Shown: positions 39,187-49,873 of the stretch, one piece after another | Position numbering within the stretch: position 1 is the first letter of the stretch | Layout: every line of letters begins with the position of its first letter | From: Mycobacterium paraffinicum | GTDB taxonomy: Bacteria; Actinomycetota; Actinomycetes; Mycobacteriales; Mycobacteriaceae | Direction: 5' to 3' | Assembly (NCBI RefSeq): GCF_001907675.1 | Contig: NZ_MPNT01000004.1 | Location: 124,001-188,000, forward strand | Length of the DNA: 64,000 bases | The notes under the pieces: generated by a model | The model's input: only the letters and a program-made list of their open reading frames with translations | The model's database searches: none | Told to the model about the DNA's origin: nothing | Translations under genes and position numbers: made by a program

Positions 39187-39921
39187 TTACGTCTCAGCGA
39201 CGCAAAGCACAACCTTCCCCTTCTTCCCGCGCTGTGCGGTGCGAGCAAAAGCCTCTTCGAACTGGTCGAGGGGAAAGACCGTGTCGACCTGCGGCTGCAA
39301 ATCCGGAAGTGCCGCGAGCTGTGCTCCGTTCGGCTCGACCACGAAGTACTGCGCGCCCGGCGTCTCCGCCGCGATCGTCACGATGCGCCCGGCGCGCTCT
39401 GCACTCCGAGCAAGTGCCTCACCGCCGGTGGTGTCGAAGAGGACGTCGCAGTCCTCTCCTTCGTCGACCAGAACCGCTCCGAGGTGCCGTGCGAGTTGGG
39501 CGGCGATGTGTCCGACTCCGCCATGCACGCCCGTGATCAGCACCCGCTGGCCGGCCGTGACCTTGCCGTGGACGACCAGCGCCTGCCACGCGGTCAGTCC
39601 GGGCATCGGAAGCGCCGCCGCTTGCTCGCGGCTTAGTGCGGACGGCTTCGGGGCGAGCAGGGATTTCGGCACGGCGGCCCACTCGGCGGCGACGCCGTCG
39701 CGGTCGAACGGCGTCAGCGCGATCACCTCCTCGCCGGTCGATTCGACGACACCGCACAGCTCATACGAGGGGATCGCCGGCAACCGATCGGTCGACCAGG
39801 TCAGCTCATCCCGCGTGATCGCCGCGGCATGGACGCGCACAAGCACCTCGTCCGGCCTGGGCTCGGGTCGGGCAATCTCGTCAAGTCGCAGCCCGTCCGT
39901 GTGCAGACGTATCGCCTTCAT
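39187..39921 (-). CDS. compact zinc-independent MDR oxidoreductase
   Basis: The 244-residue protein belongs to the quinone oxidoreductase-like MDR group: 'MKAIRLHTDGLRLDEIARPE', 'PSYELCGVVESTG', 'MPGLTAWQALVVHGKVTAGQ', coenzyme motif 'ITGVHGGVGHIAAQLARHLG' and 'VLFDTTGGEALARS'. It is about 60 residues shorter than usual, mainly because the segment between the glycine motif and 'DVLFDTTGG' is compressed. The start ATG has AAGGAG upstream. It follows the gene 40024-40593 by 102 nt. Confidence 0.85.
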   Translation of the reverse strand: MKAIRLHTDGLRLDEIARPEPRPDEVLVRVHAAAITRDELTWSTDRLPAIPSYELCGVVESTGEEVIALTPFDRDGVAAEWAAVPKSLLAPKPSALSREQAAALPMPGLTAWQALVVHGKVTAGQRVLITGVHGGVGHIAAQLARHLGAVLVDEGEDCDVLFDTTGGEALARSAERAGRIVTIAAETPGAQYFVVEPNGAQLAALPDLQPQVDTVFPLDQFEEAFARTAQRGKKGKVVLCVAET

Positions 39922-40023
39922 GAAATTCTCCTTCGTAGGATTCTTGATTACACAATGAATCGTGTTAACCGGCTTAGCTTTTCGGTGGTTCGGAATATAT
40001 CTGCGGCGTTAGCGTCGGCGTTT

Positions 40024-40593
40024 CTAGAGCATCACCACAACTTGCAGAATGTCGGAGACGAACATGATCGACCGGCCGCAGGTCGTGCATCGACCGATGT
40101 GGCGGGATATCCACCGCACCGGCGCCGCCGGCTTTAGCTCTCGCACGGTGCACTCGGCGGTGTATTCCAATGCGTCGAGATGGCCGGCACACACGAAGCC
40201 ACACGCATTGCCGTCCTCGTCACAGTCAAAGCGCCTGCAGTAGCCGACCATGTGGAATTCGATATAGGCCGAGGCCAGCTGTTTACACCGAAACCCGTTA
40301 TCCAAGAACGCGATCTGACATCGGGGGGAGAAATCGAGATGCTCAATGCCGCGGGGAACGGCAACCGGGTTACGCACCAGCGGGCTCCCGCTTGGGCTGG
40401 CAATTGCATCACCGACCGCGCCGCGCGGATACGCATCTGGTCGAAACGGAACCGGCGAGCTTGTGATCTCGGCCCGATCAATCAGTTGACGGCGGAGCCC
40501 CGCCGCGCGGCGGCAGTTGACTGACGTCGGCGAATCTTCGCGGTCCCCGTTGGGCAGCGGCGCGACCCTCTGAGCGTCAAAGTCGGTGGGCAC
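40024..40593 (-). CDS. zinc-ribbon-like conserved hypothetical protein
   Basis: The 189-residue protein has Cys/His clusters in its C-terminal half ('CQIAFLDNGFRCKQLASAYI', 'HMVGYCRRFDCDEDG', 'CGFVCAGHLDALE', 'GRCTTCGRSIMFVSDIL'), suggesting two zinc sites. The first ~75 residues are low in structure. It is the intact relative of the frameshifted gene 10402-10894; both end in the 'C..CGR....ILxV' pattern. GTG 40593 has AGGAGAGCC upstream. It lies 106 bp from element copy 15. Function unknown. Confidence 0.75.
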   Translation of the reverse strand: MPTDFDAQRVAPLPNGDREDSPTSVNCRRAAGLRRQLIDRAEITSSPVPFRPDAYPRGAVGDAIASPSGSPLVRNPVAVPRGIEHLDFSPRCQIAFLDNGFRCKQLASAYIEFHMVGYCRRFDCDEDGNACGFVCAGHLDALEYTAECTVRELKPAAPVRWISRHIGRCTTCGRSIMFVSDILQVVVML

Positions 40594-40678
40594 GTCGTGG
40601 CTCTCCTGTGATTTTGCGTCGCAGCCCCGATTAGTCCGGTCTGCTCATCAGTTAGCGTGACGGGCGTCGGGGTGAATG

Positions 40679-40711
40679 GTCATCACCCCGACCGAGCATT
40701 CACCCGGGTGA
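40679..40711 (-). promoter_or_regulatory. composite palindromic element, copy 15
   Basis: GTCATCACCC (40679-40688), 10-bp spacer, TTCACCCGGGTGA (40699-40711), preceded by GGGGTGA (40669-40675). It points left at GTG 40593 and is the last copy before the conserved core region. Confidence 0.85.
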
Positions 40712-40892
40712 CTGAGTGACGACAAGCGCACATTGGGTGGACGAACATCACGGGGTAATCGGCGTGCGGTCCCGGAAGACACCTCCTCGCGGGGGCCGCG
40801 ATCAGTGATCTCGGTTACGGTCGGGTGATATCTCACTTTCGAACGGGTACCCGGGTCATCGGGTCTGTTGTTGTCACGATCGGAGCGCGCCG

Positions 40893-41624
40893 ATGGCTAT
40901 CACGGTCAAGCCGCGGCTGGCGCGGATCGCGCTCGTCGCCGTCGTCGGGGTCGCCATCCTGAGCGTCGCGATGTGCCGGTCGAGCCATACGAATACCGGC
41001 AACGCCGCCAAGCCGTCGGTGCCGGCAGCTGCCCCGCCCGCCCCGCCGCCGAGCGCGGCGGCGCCGCCCCCGGCGCCCCCGCCCGTCGGCAAGGACTACG
41101 TCGAGGGCATGGTCCAGTCGGTCGCCGGCGACAAGATTCAGCTCAGAACACGCAGCGGTTCGGCGACCGTGGACTTCGCCCCGGCGACACCCGTCTTCCA
41201 GGTGGCCCCGGCCACGCTCCCCGATGTCACTCCGGGTAGCTGTGTCAACGTGCGCGCCACCCCGCAAAGTTCACCCGCCGCCGGCGTCACCGCGCAGACC
41301 GTCATGATCACCGCGGCGGTCGACGGCAAGTGCCCGCCGCCCGCCGGCTTCTACGGCACGGTAACCTCCGTGTCGGCAAACACCATCGACGTCAACGGGA
41401 TTGGGCCCGGGGGCCCCACCACGGTGACCGTCACAGACGCGACGTCCTACAAGAGGCAGACGATCAGCAACACCCAGGCGATCACGAACGGCACCTGCAT
41501 GGGGGCTCAAGGAACGAACGATGGCGGCGCGTTGCGGGCGACGACCATCAGCCTGGAACAGTGCCCGCCGATGGGGCGACCGCACCACCACCTGCACCTG
41601 CCGCACCTGCCCTTCCACCTTTAG
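40893..41624 (+). CDS. DUF5666-type exported protein
   Basis: The 243-residue protein begins with a basic N-terminus and hydrophobic helix ('LARIALVAVVGVAILSVAMC'), a signal peptide or anchor; the Cys is not in a good lipobox. A Pro/Ala-rich linker follows, then two DUF5666-like modules ('VEGMVQSVAGDKIQL', 'GFYGTVTSVSANTIDV') each with a Cys, and a His-rich tail ('HHHLHLPHLPFHL') that could bind metal. It is paralogous to the truncated gene at 1-623. Together they bracket the redox island. Function unknown. Confidence 0.8.
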   Translation: MAITVKPRLARIALVAVVGVAILSVAMCRSSHTNTGNAAKPSVPAAAPPAPPPSAAAPPPAPPPVGKDYVEGMVQSVAGDKIQLRTRSGSATVDFAPATPVFQVAPATLPDVTPGSCVNVRATPQSSPAAGVTAQTVMITAAVDGKCPPPAGFYGTVTSVSANTIDVNGIGPGGPTTVTVTDATSYKRQTISNTQAITNGTCMGAQGTNDGGALRATTISLEQCPPMGRPHHHLHLPHLPFHL

Positions 41625-41836
41625 CGGCGATCGCAAGCGCGGCGAAGCCGGGCGCGGCGGGTCGCCGCCATCAGGTCAGCGGCGATCGCAAGCGCGGCAG
41701 AGCCGGGCGCGGCGGGTCGCCGCCATCAGGTCAGCGGCGATCGCAAGCGCGGCAGAGCCGGGCGCAGCGGGTCGCCGCCATCAGGTCAGCGGCGATCGCA
41801 AGCGCGGCGAAGCCGGGCGCGGCGGGTCGCCGCCGA
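41625..41836. repeat. tandem array of about four 55-bp units
   Basis: Identical landmarks (for example CATCAGG at 41669, 41724 and 41779) recur every 55 bp. Each unit contains GGCGATCGCAAGCGCGGC and GGGTCGCCGCC, which are mutually complementary in part and could form hairpins. Units differ at only a few bases. It lies between the DUF5666 gene and the convergent sufT gene, a typical place for a mycobacterial VNTR. Apparent ORFs across it are artefacts. Confidence 0.9.
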
Positions 41837-41837
41837 G

Positions 41838-42185
41838 TCAGACGGTGAAGCCGAGGGCGCGCAGTTGTTCGCGACCGTCCTCGGTGATCTTGTCCGGACC
41901 CCACGGCGGGTTCCACACCCAGTTGATCCGCAGGTCGTCGACCAGGCCGCTGCTGACGAGCGCGCTGCGCGACTGGTCCTCGATGACATCGGTCAGCGGG
42001 CAGGCCGCAGACGTCAACGTCATGTCGATCAGGGCGACGGTTCCGTCGTCGCCCTCTTCCACGTTGAGCCCGTAGACCAGTCCCAGATCGACGACGTTGA
42101 TGCCCAATTCGGGGTCGACTACGTCGCGCATCGCCTCCTCGAGGTCGGCAATGAATTCGTCATCCGGTGCGGCGGTCTCGCTCAT
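41838..42185 (-). CDS. sufT: SufT-like metal-sulfur cluster assembly factor
   Basis: The 115-residue MIP18/DUF59 protein corresponds to Rv1466. It has 'MRDVVDPELGINVVDLGLVYG', 'VALIDMTLTSAACPLTDVIE' with the conserved Cys, and 'NWVWNPPWGPDKIT'. It supports Fe-S cluster maturation. Its start overlaps the sufU 3' end by 26 nt, and it is the last gene of the SUF operon. Confidence 0.93.
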   Translation of the reverse strand: MSETAAPDDEFIADLEEAMRDVVDPELGINVVDLGLVYGLNVEEGDDGTVALIDMTLTSAACPLTDVIEDQSRSALVSSGLVDDLRINWVWNPPWGPDKITEDGREQLRALGFTV

Positions 42186-42654
42186 CTTTCTCCTCCTCGA
42201 AGTCCGCGCCCGTGTCCGAGCAAGCCTGGGCCAACGCGTCCTTGAACGCCATCCAGCCCAGCAGTGCGCATTTCACCCGGGCCGGGTATTTGGCCACTCC
42301 GGCGAACGCGATCCCGTCGCCGAGGATGTCCTCGTCGCCCTCGACGGTGCCGCGCGAGGACACCATCTCGGTGAACGCGCTGACGGTGTTCAGCGCTTCG
42401 GGCACGGTCTGCCCGATCACCTGCTGGGTGAGCACCGAGGTGGCCGCCTGGCTGATCGAACAGCCCTGACCGTCATAGGAGACGTCCGCGACGCGCCGAC
42501 CGTCCTCGGACAGCGCGACCCGCAGGGTCACCTCGTCGCCACAGACCGGGTTGACGTGAGAAACCTGCGCGCCGAACGGCTCCCGCAGCCCCCGGTGCTG
42601 GGGATGCTTGTAGTGATCGAGGATCACGTCCTGATACATCTGCTCCAGGCGCAC
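42160..42654 (-). CDS. sufU: SufU/IscU-type Fe-S scaffold or sulfur-relay protein
   Basis: The 164-residue protein (Rv1465-like) shows the three conserved Cys contexts 'NPVCGDEVTL', 'DGQGCSISQAATSVL' and 'RVKCALLGWMAFKDAL', characteristic of SufU, which binds zinc and accepts sulfur from SufS. It lies 2 nt after sufS. Length is normal for SufU. Confidence 0.95.
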   Translation of the reverse strand: MRLEQMYQDVILDHYKHPQHRGLREPFGAQVSHVNPVCGDEVTLRVALSEDGRRVADVSYDGQGCSISQAATSVLTQQVIGQTVPEALNTVSAFTEMVSSRGTVEGDEDILGDGIAFAGVAKYPARVKCALLGWMAFKDALAQACSDTGADFEEEKDERDRRTG

Positions 42655-42656
42655 GG

Positions 42657-44681
<2,025 letters not shown>

Positions 44682-44685
<4 letters not shown>

Positions 44686-45845
44686 GACGCTGTTGTCTTC
44701 TCCGTGATTTCCAGTTCGTGTTCGATGGCGGCGGTGAGGCGTTCGCGGATGTCCGGCACGGCGATCTTGGCGATGATCTCGCCGAAGAAGCCGCGCACCA
44801 CCAGCCGTCGCGCCTGGTCCTCGGGGATGCCGCGGGCCCTCAGGTAGAACAGTTGCTCGTCGTCGAAACGCCCGGTGGCACTGGCGTGCCCGGCGCCGAC
44901 GATCTCGCCGGTCTCGATCTCCAGGTTGGGCACCGAGTCGGCGCGCGCCCCGTCGGTCAGCACCAGGTTGCGGTTCACCTCGAAGGTGTCGGTGTCGGTG
45001 GCCTCGGCGCGGATCAGCACGTCACCGACCCAGACCGTGTGCGCATCGGGCCGCTGCGATGACGGATCCCCTTGCAGCGCACCCTTGTACAGCACGGTGG
45101 ACTTGCAGTTGGGCTGGGCGTGGTCGACCAGCAGCCGTGATTCCAGGTGCTGCCCGTCGTCGGCGAAGTACAAGCCGAGCAGCTCGGCGTCCCCGCCCGG
45201 TGCGGCGTACCGCACGTTGGCCGACGTCCGGACCACCTCGCCGCCCAGGGTGACGGCCACGTGGCGGAGCACCGCGTCCTTGCCCAACTTTGCGTGGTGC
45301 GCGGACACGTGCACCGTGTCGTCGGCCCAGTCCGCGATCCACACCACGGTGAGGCGCGCGGAGTCGCCGACGATCAATTCGACGTTGTCGGCGTAGGTTC
45401 CGCTGCCCCGGTGGTCGATCACCACGACCGCCTCGCCCAGCTCGGCGACGGCGATCTGCAGATGTCCGTATGCCACCGCGCCCTCGCCCGGCCCGGTCAC
45501 CGTGACGTTGACTGGCTCGGCAACCTGCACGTCCCGGCCCACGCTCACCAGCGTCGCGGAGTTGAACGACGAAAACGCTTGCGCGGCAACGCGATCTGTG
45601 GGCACGCCGGCGCGACCCAACCGCTCGTCGCCGCGGCGCACGGCCTCGACCTGCACACCCGGTTGCTCTCCGACGCTGATCTGCGCCCTACCGGTGGCCT
45701 GAGCCGAGCCGTCGTGCAGCCCGCGCAACCGCCGCAGTGGGGTGAACCGCCAGATCTCGTCGCGCCCACTGGGCACCTCGAAGGCGTCCACGTCGAAGGA
45801 CGCGAACAATTCGCCCTTGTTCAGGGCGGCAGCAGTGGCCGTCAT
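44682..45845 (-). CDS. sufD: Fe-S cluster assembly protein SufD
   Basis: The 387-residue protein (Rv1462-like) has the beta-helical core of SufB/SufD ('[20 protein letters not shown]', '[21 protein letters not shown]'). It pairs with SufB as scaffold component. It overlaps both neighbours by ATGA. Confidence 0.96.
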
Positions 45846-47290
45846 CCGACCGCGCCCTCCATCTGCAGCTCGATGAGCCGGTTGAGCTCCAGGGCGTACT
45901 CCATGGGCAGTTCCTTGGCGATCGGCTCCACGAAGCCGCGCACCACCATCGCCATCGCCTCGTCCTCGGTCAGCCCGCGGCTCATCAGGTAGAACAGCTG
46001 GTTGTCACTGACCTTCGACACGGTGGCCTCGTGGCCCATCGTGACATCGTCCTCGCGGATGTCGACGTAGGGGTAGGTGTCGCTGCGGCTGATCGTATCG
46101 ACCAGCAGCGCATCGCATTTCACGCTGGAACGCGAGCCGTGCGCGCCCTTGTTCACCTGCACCAGGCCCCGGTAGGAGGTGCGGCCGCCGCCGCGGGCCA
46201 CCGACTTCGAGACGATGTTGCTCGACGTGTTGGGCGCCAGGTGCAACATCTTGGCGCCGGCGTCCTGGTGTTGGCCCTCCCCGGCGAAAGCGACCGAGAG
46301 GACTTCACCCTTGGCGTGCTCACCGGTCATCCAAACGGCCGGGTACTTCATGGTCACCTTGGACCCGATGTTGCCGTCGACCCACTCCATGGTGGCGCCG
46401 GCCTCGGCGCGCGCCCGCTTGGTGACCAGGTTGTAGACGTTGTTCGACCAGTTCTGAATCGTGGTGTAACGGCAACGGCCACCGGGTTTGACGATGATCT
46501 CCACCACCGCCGAGTGCAACGAGTCCGACGTGTAGATGGGCGCGGTGCAGCCCTCCACGTAGTGCACGTAAGCGTTCTCGTCGACGATGATCAGGGTGCG
46601 CTCGAACTGGCCCATGTTCTCGGTGTTGATCCGGAAGTAGGCCTGGAGCGGGATGTCGACGTGCACGCCCGGTGGAACGTAGATGAAGGATCCGCCGCTC
46701 CACACCGCGGTGTTCAGCGCGGAGAACTTGTTGTCCCCGGCCGGGATCACGGTGCCGAAGTACTGCTGGAAGAGCTCGGGGTGTTCCCGCAGGCCGGTGT
46801 CGGTGTCGAGGAAGATGACGCCCTGGGACTCCAGGTCCTCGCGGATCTGGTGATACACCACCTCGGACTCGTACTGGGCGGCCACACCGGCGACCAGCCG
46901 CTGCTTCTCGGCCTCCGGGATGCCCAGCCGGTCGTAGGTGTTCCGGATGTCCTCCGGCAGGTCATCCCAAGTGGCGGCCTGCTTTTCGGTGGACCGCACG
47001 AAGTACTTGATGTTGTCGAAGTCGATGCCCGAGAGGTTCGAGCCCCACGTCGGCATCGGCTTGCGGTCGAAGATGCGCAACGCCTTCAGCCGGGTCTGCA
47101 GCATCCATTCGGGCTCGTTCTTCTTCGCCGAGATGTCGCGAACCACCGCCTCGGACAGCCCGCGCTGGGCGCTGGCTCCGGCGACGTCGGAGTCCGCCCA
47201 GCCATAGCCGTAGCGGCCCAGCGAGGCGATCGCCTCTTCCTGGGTCAACGGCTCTGTCATGGCCTTCTGGGCCTCTGGCGTGAGGGTCAT
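45842..47290 (-). CDS. sufB: Fe-S cluster assembly protein SufB, intein-free
   Basis: The 482-residue protein (Rv1461-like) starts at ATG 47290, overlapping the sufR stop. It reads continuously through '[20 protein letters not shown]', '[20 protein letters not shown]', 'VKCDALLVD' and '[20 protein letters not shown]'. The M. tuberculosis SufB carries an intein; none interrupts this copy. SufB provides the Fe-S scaffold site. Confidence 0.97.
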   Translation of the reverse strand: MTLTPEAQKAMTEPLTQEEAIASLGRYGYGWADSDVAGASAQRGLSEAVVRDISAKKNEPEWMLQTRLKALRIFDRKPMPTWGSNLSGIDFDNIKYFVRSTEKQAATWDDLPEDIRNTYDRLGIPEAEKQRLVAGVAAQYESEVVYHQIREDLESQGVIFLDTDTGLREHPELFQQYFGTVIPAGDNKFSALNTAVWSGGSFIYVPPGVHVDIPLQAYFRINTENMGQFERTLIIVDENAYVHYVEGCTAPIYTSDSLHSAVVEIIVKPGGRCRYTTIQNWSNNVYNLVTKRARAEAGATMEWVDGNIGSKVTMKYPAVWMTGEHAKGEVLSVAFAGEGQHQDAGAKMLHLAPNTSSNIVSKSVARGGGRTSYRGLVQVNKGAHGSRSSVKCDALLVDTISRSDTYPYVDIREDDVTMGHEATVSKVSDNQLFYLMSRGLTEDEAMAMVVRGFVEPIAKELPMEYALELNRLIELQMEGAVG

Positions 47291-48027
47291 AACGACGCTC
47301 CTTCGATGCTCGTGGTGTCGCGACGCGGGCTGGGCGCCGGGGTAAGTGGCACGTGGGTGGTGCAAGCGCAGTTCCCGTTGACGATGGTCGCCAACCGCTG
47401 CACGTGGGTCCCGAGCACCTCGGCCATGGCCTGCTGCTCGGCTTCACACAGCTCCGGGAATTCCTCGGCGACGTGTGACACCGGGCAGTGGTGCTGGCAG
47501 ATCTGCACGCCGTGGATCGGGCCGCCGACCCGCGTCGTGGTGGCGACGTAACCCGCCTCGGTCAGCGCGCCGGCCACCCGCTCGGCTGCCGCCTCGACCT
47601 CGGCGTCGTCGTCGCCCTCTGCCGACGGTACTCCGGCCAGGATCGAGTCGATCCGTTGCCGGGCGAACGTGCGGACGGCGTCCTCGCCGCCGATCTCCCG
47701 CAGCTGCCGCATGGCCGCCGCCGCGAGGTCGTCGTACGCGTGCTCGAGCTTGGCGCGGCCCCCCGCGGTGAGCCGGAACCGCTTGGCGGGACGCCCGCGC
47801 CCCACCTGCTGCCAGGACGCGGCGGGCACCGACTCGGCCTCCCCCGCCTCGATCAGGGCGTCGAGGTGGCGGCGCACGCCGGCGGCGGCCAGCCCAAGCC
47901 GGTCACCGATCTCGCCGGCGGTGATCGATCCGGACTCCACCAGCAGGCGCACGATGGCGCGGCGGGTGTGCCCATCTGGCACCGCCGCGGTCACGGCAGC
48001 GTCGTCGAGGCCGGTACGGATTTTCAC
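47287..48027 (-). CDS. sufR: Fe-S-dependent SUF operon repressor SufR
   Basis: The 246-residue protein (Rv1460-like) has an N-terminal winged HTH ('[20 protein letters not shown]', '[20 protein letters not shown]') and C-terminal Cys ligands for a 4Fe-4S cluster ('[19 protein letters not shown]' and '[11 protein letters not shown]'). It represses the SUF operon when its cluster is intact. GTG 48027 is chosen because it lies within the SufR operator and gives the family N-terminus 'VKIRTGL'; the frame is open to 48066. First gene of the SUF operon. Confidence 0.93.
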   Translation of the reverse strand: MKIRTGLDDAAVTAAVPDGHTRRAIVRLLVESGSITAGEIGDRLGLAAAGVRRHLDALIEAGEAESVPAASWQQVGRGRPAKRFRLTAGGRAKLEHAYDDLAAAAMRQLREIGGEDAVRTFARQRIDSILAGVPSAEGDDDAEVEAAAERVAGALTEAGYVATTTRVGGPIHGVQICQHHCPVSHVAEEFPELCEAEQQAMAEVLGTHVQRLATIVNGNCACTTHVPLTPAPSPRRDTTSIEGASL

Positions 48028-48038
48028 AACACCAGTGT
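48024..48038 (-). promoter_or_regulatory. SufR operator, inverted repeat ACACT-N5-TGTGA
   Basis: On the minus strand ACACT-GGTGT-TGTGA, the inverted repeat described for mycobacterial SufR. It overlaps the GTG start codon of sufR, so repression would block the very 5' end of the transcript and the mRNA may be leaderless or nearly so. Confidence 0.8.
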
Positions 48039-48172
48039 GACGCAATTCCGGGGATCGGTCTACCAAGGGTGCCCTGGGCGGGCGTTGCGCTGGTCACATT
48101 GAGTCGGACGCGCGGCGACCCACTGCCGGGTTGGAAGGCGAGCCCGGCGACCCCGGCGGCTACGCTGCTCTG

Positions 48173-49873
48173 ATGGCAGCCCGCCACCACGTGCTGAGCT
48201 CGTCGATCGCCAGCCTGCATGGCGACGAGCAGGCGGTGGGCACGCCGCTGAACGCCACCGAGCTCACCGCGCTGCAGCGCACCCGCCTGTTCGGCGCGAC
48301 CGGCACCATCCTGATGGCCATCGGCGCGCTGGGCGCCGGCGCCCGGCCCGTGGTACAGGACCCGACCTTCGGGGTGCGGCTGCTAAACCTGCCGTCCCGG
48401 ATCCAGACCGTGTCCCTGACGATGACGACCACCGGCGCGGTCATGATGGCGCTGGCCTGGCTGATGCTCGGGCGGTTCGCGTTGGGCAGCAGGCGGATGT
48501 CGCGCGGTGACCTGGACCGCACCCTGCTGCTGTGGACGCTGCCGCTGCTGATCGCCCCCCCGATGTACAGCAAAGACGTCTACTCCTACCTGGCCCAGAG
48601 CCAGATCTCGCTGGAGGGGCTCGACCCGTATCGGGTGGGGCCGGCGTCCGGGCTCGGGCTGTCCCACGTCTTCACGCTGTCCGTGCCGACGCTGTGGCGG
48701 GAGACGCCGGCGCCCTACGGCCCGCTGTTTTTGTGGATCGGGCGCGGCATCTCGGCCATCACCGGGGAGAACATCGTCGCCGCCGTGCTCTGCCACCGGC
48801 TCGTCGAGCTGATCGGCGTGGGACTCATCGTCTGGGCTACCCCGCGGCTGGCCCGGCGCTGCGGCGTCGCGGAGGTCAGCGCGCTGTGGCTGGGCGCGGC
48901 CAATCCGCTGCTGATCATGCATCTCGTCGCCGGCGTTCACAACGAGGCACTGATGCTCGGGCTGATGCTGGCCGGCGCCGAGTTCGCGCTGCGGGGAATC
49001 GACTCGCCGCGGCTGTTCCCGGCCTCCTGGCGGCCGGGTCCCGATTGGGAACCGTTGGGCATGCTGCTGGCCGGCGCGGTCCTGATCGTGCTGTCGTCGC
49101 AGGTGAAACTGCCGTCGCTGCTGGCGCTCGGCTTCGTCACGATGGCGCTGGCGTACCGCTGCGGGGGGAACCTGCGGGCGCTGCTGCTTGCGGGCGGCGC
49201 GATGAGCGCATTGTCGCTGGCGGTGATGGCGCTCGTCGGCTGGGCCAGCGGCCTCGGATTCGGCTGGATCTACACGCTGGGCACCGCCAACGTCGTGCGC
49301 AGCTGGATGTCGCCGCCGACGCTGCTCGCCCTGGGCACGGGGCAGGTGGGCATCCTGCTGGGGCTGGGCGACCACACCACCGCGGTGCTGGGGCTCACGC
49401 GCGCCATCGGCGTGCTGATCATCACGGTGATGGTGGGCTGGCTGCTGGTGGCCGTCTTCCGGGGCCGGTTGCATCCGATCGGCGGCCTGGGCGTGGCGCT
49501 GGGCGTCACGGTGCTGCTGTTCCCCGTCGTGCAGCCCTGGTACCTGCTCTGGGCGATCATCCCGCTCGCCGCCTGGGCCACCCGCAGCGGATTCCGGGTG
49601 GCGGTCATCGTCATCACCCTGGTCGTCGGCATCTTCGGGCCGACGGCCAACGGCGACCGCTTCGCGTTGTTCCAGATCGTCGACGCGACCCTGGCCAGCA
49701 CCGTGATCGTGGCGGTGCTCATCGCGGTGACCTACACCCGCCTGCCGTGGCGGCGACTCCCGGCCGACAGCGCCGAGACGCAAGAGGCAACCGCCGACAC
49801 GGCGCCTGCGCCCGCGACCGCGCAGACCCCTCGCCCGACGGCGGTACCTGACGCCTACGCTGATTCCACGTGA
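48173..49873 (+). CDS. mptB: alpha-(1->6)-mannopyranosyltransferase MptB-like
   Basis: The 566-residue polytopic membrane protein corresponds to Rv1459c. It has about 13 hydrophobic helices and a GT-C type extracytoplasmic first loop with 'PMYSKDVYSYLAQSQISLEG' and 'YGPLFLWIGRGISA'. MptB extends the mannan core of lipomannan/lipoarabinomannan from polyprenyl-phosphomannose. ATG 48173 has no strong ribosome-binding site; the frame is open to 48131. It is divergent from sufR. Its stop overlaps the ABC ATPase start (GTGA). Confidence 0.9.
   Translation: MAARHHVLSSSIASLHGDEQAVGTPLNATELTALQRTRLFGATGTILMAIGALGAGARPVVQDPTFGVRLLNLPSRIQTVSLTMTTTGAVMMALAWLMLGRFALGSRRMSRGDLDRTLLLWTLPLLIAPPMYSKDVYSYLAQSQISLEGLDPYRVGPASGLGLSHVFTLSVPTLWRETPAPYGPLFLWIGRGISAITGENIVAAVLCHRLVELIGVGLIVWATPRLARRCGVAEVSALWLGAANPLLIMHLVAGVHNEALMLGLMLAGAEFALRGIDSPRLFPASWRPGPDWEPLGMLLAGAVLIVLSSQVKLPSLLALGFVTMALAYRCGGNLRALLLAGGAMSALSLAVMALVGWASGLGFGWIYTLGTANVVRSWMSPPTLLALGTGQVGILLGLGDHTTAVLGLTRAIGVLIITVMVGWLLVAVFRGRLHPIGGLGVALGVTVLLFPVVQPWYLLWAIIPLAAWATRSGFRVAVIVITLVVGIFGPTANGDRFALFQIVDATLASTVIVAVLIAVTYTRLPWRRLPADSAETQEATADTAPAPATAQTPRPTAVPDAYADST

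Noticed and set aside
41625..41836. Possible CRISPR array
   Set aside because: Units are contiguous 55-bp tandem repeats without unique spacers, and there are no cas genes.
41330..42075. Long plus-strand frames through the 55-bp repeat
   Set aside because: Repeat-derived Arg/Gly/Ala-rich translations that run antisense into sufT.
42270..42290. TTCACCCGGGCC string inside sufU
   Set aside because: Lies within a conserved coding sequence, lacks the second half of the palindrome and the GGGTGATGAC box.
48383..49783. Antisense frame of 466 codons opposite mptB
   Set aside because: Shadow frame; mptB is a clear conserved membrane protein on the other strand.
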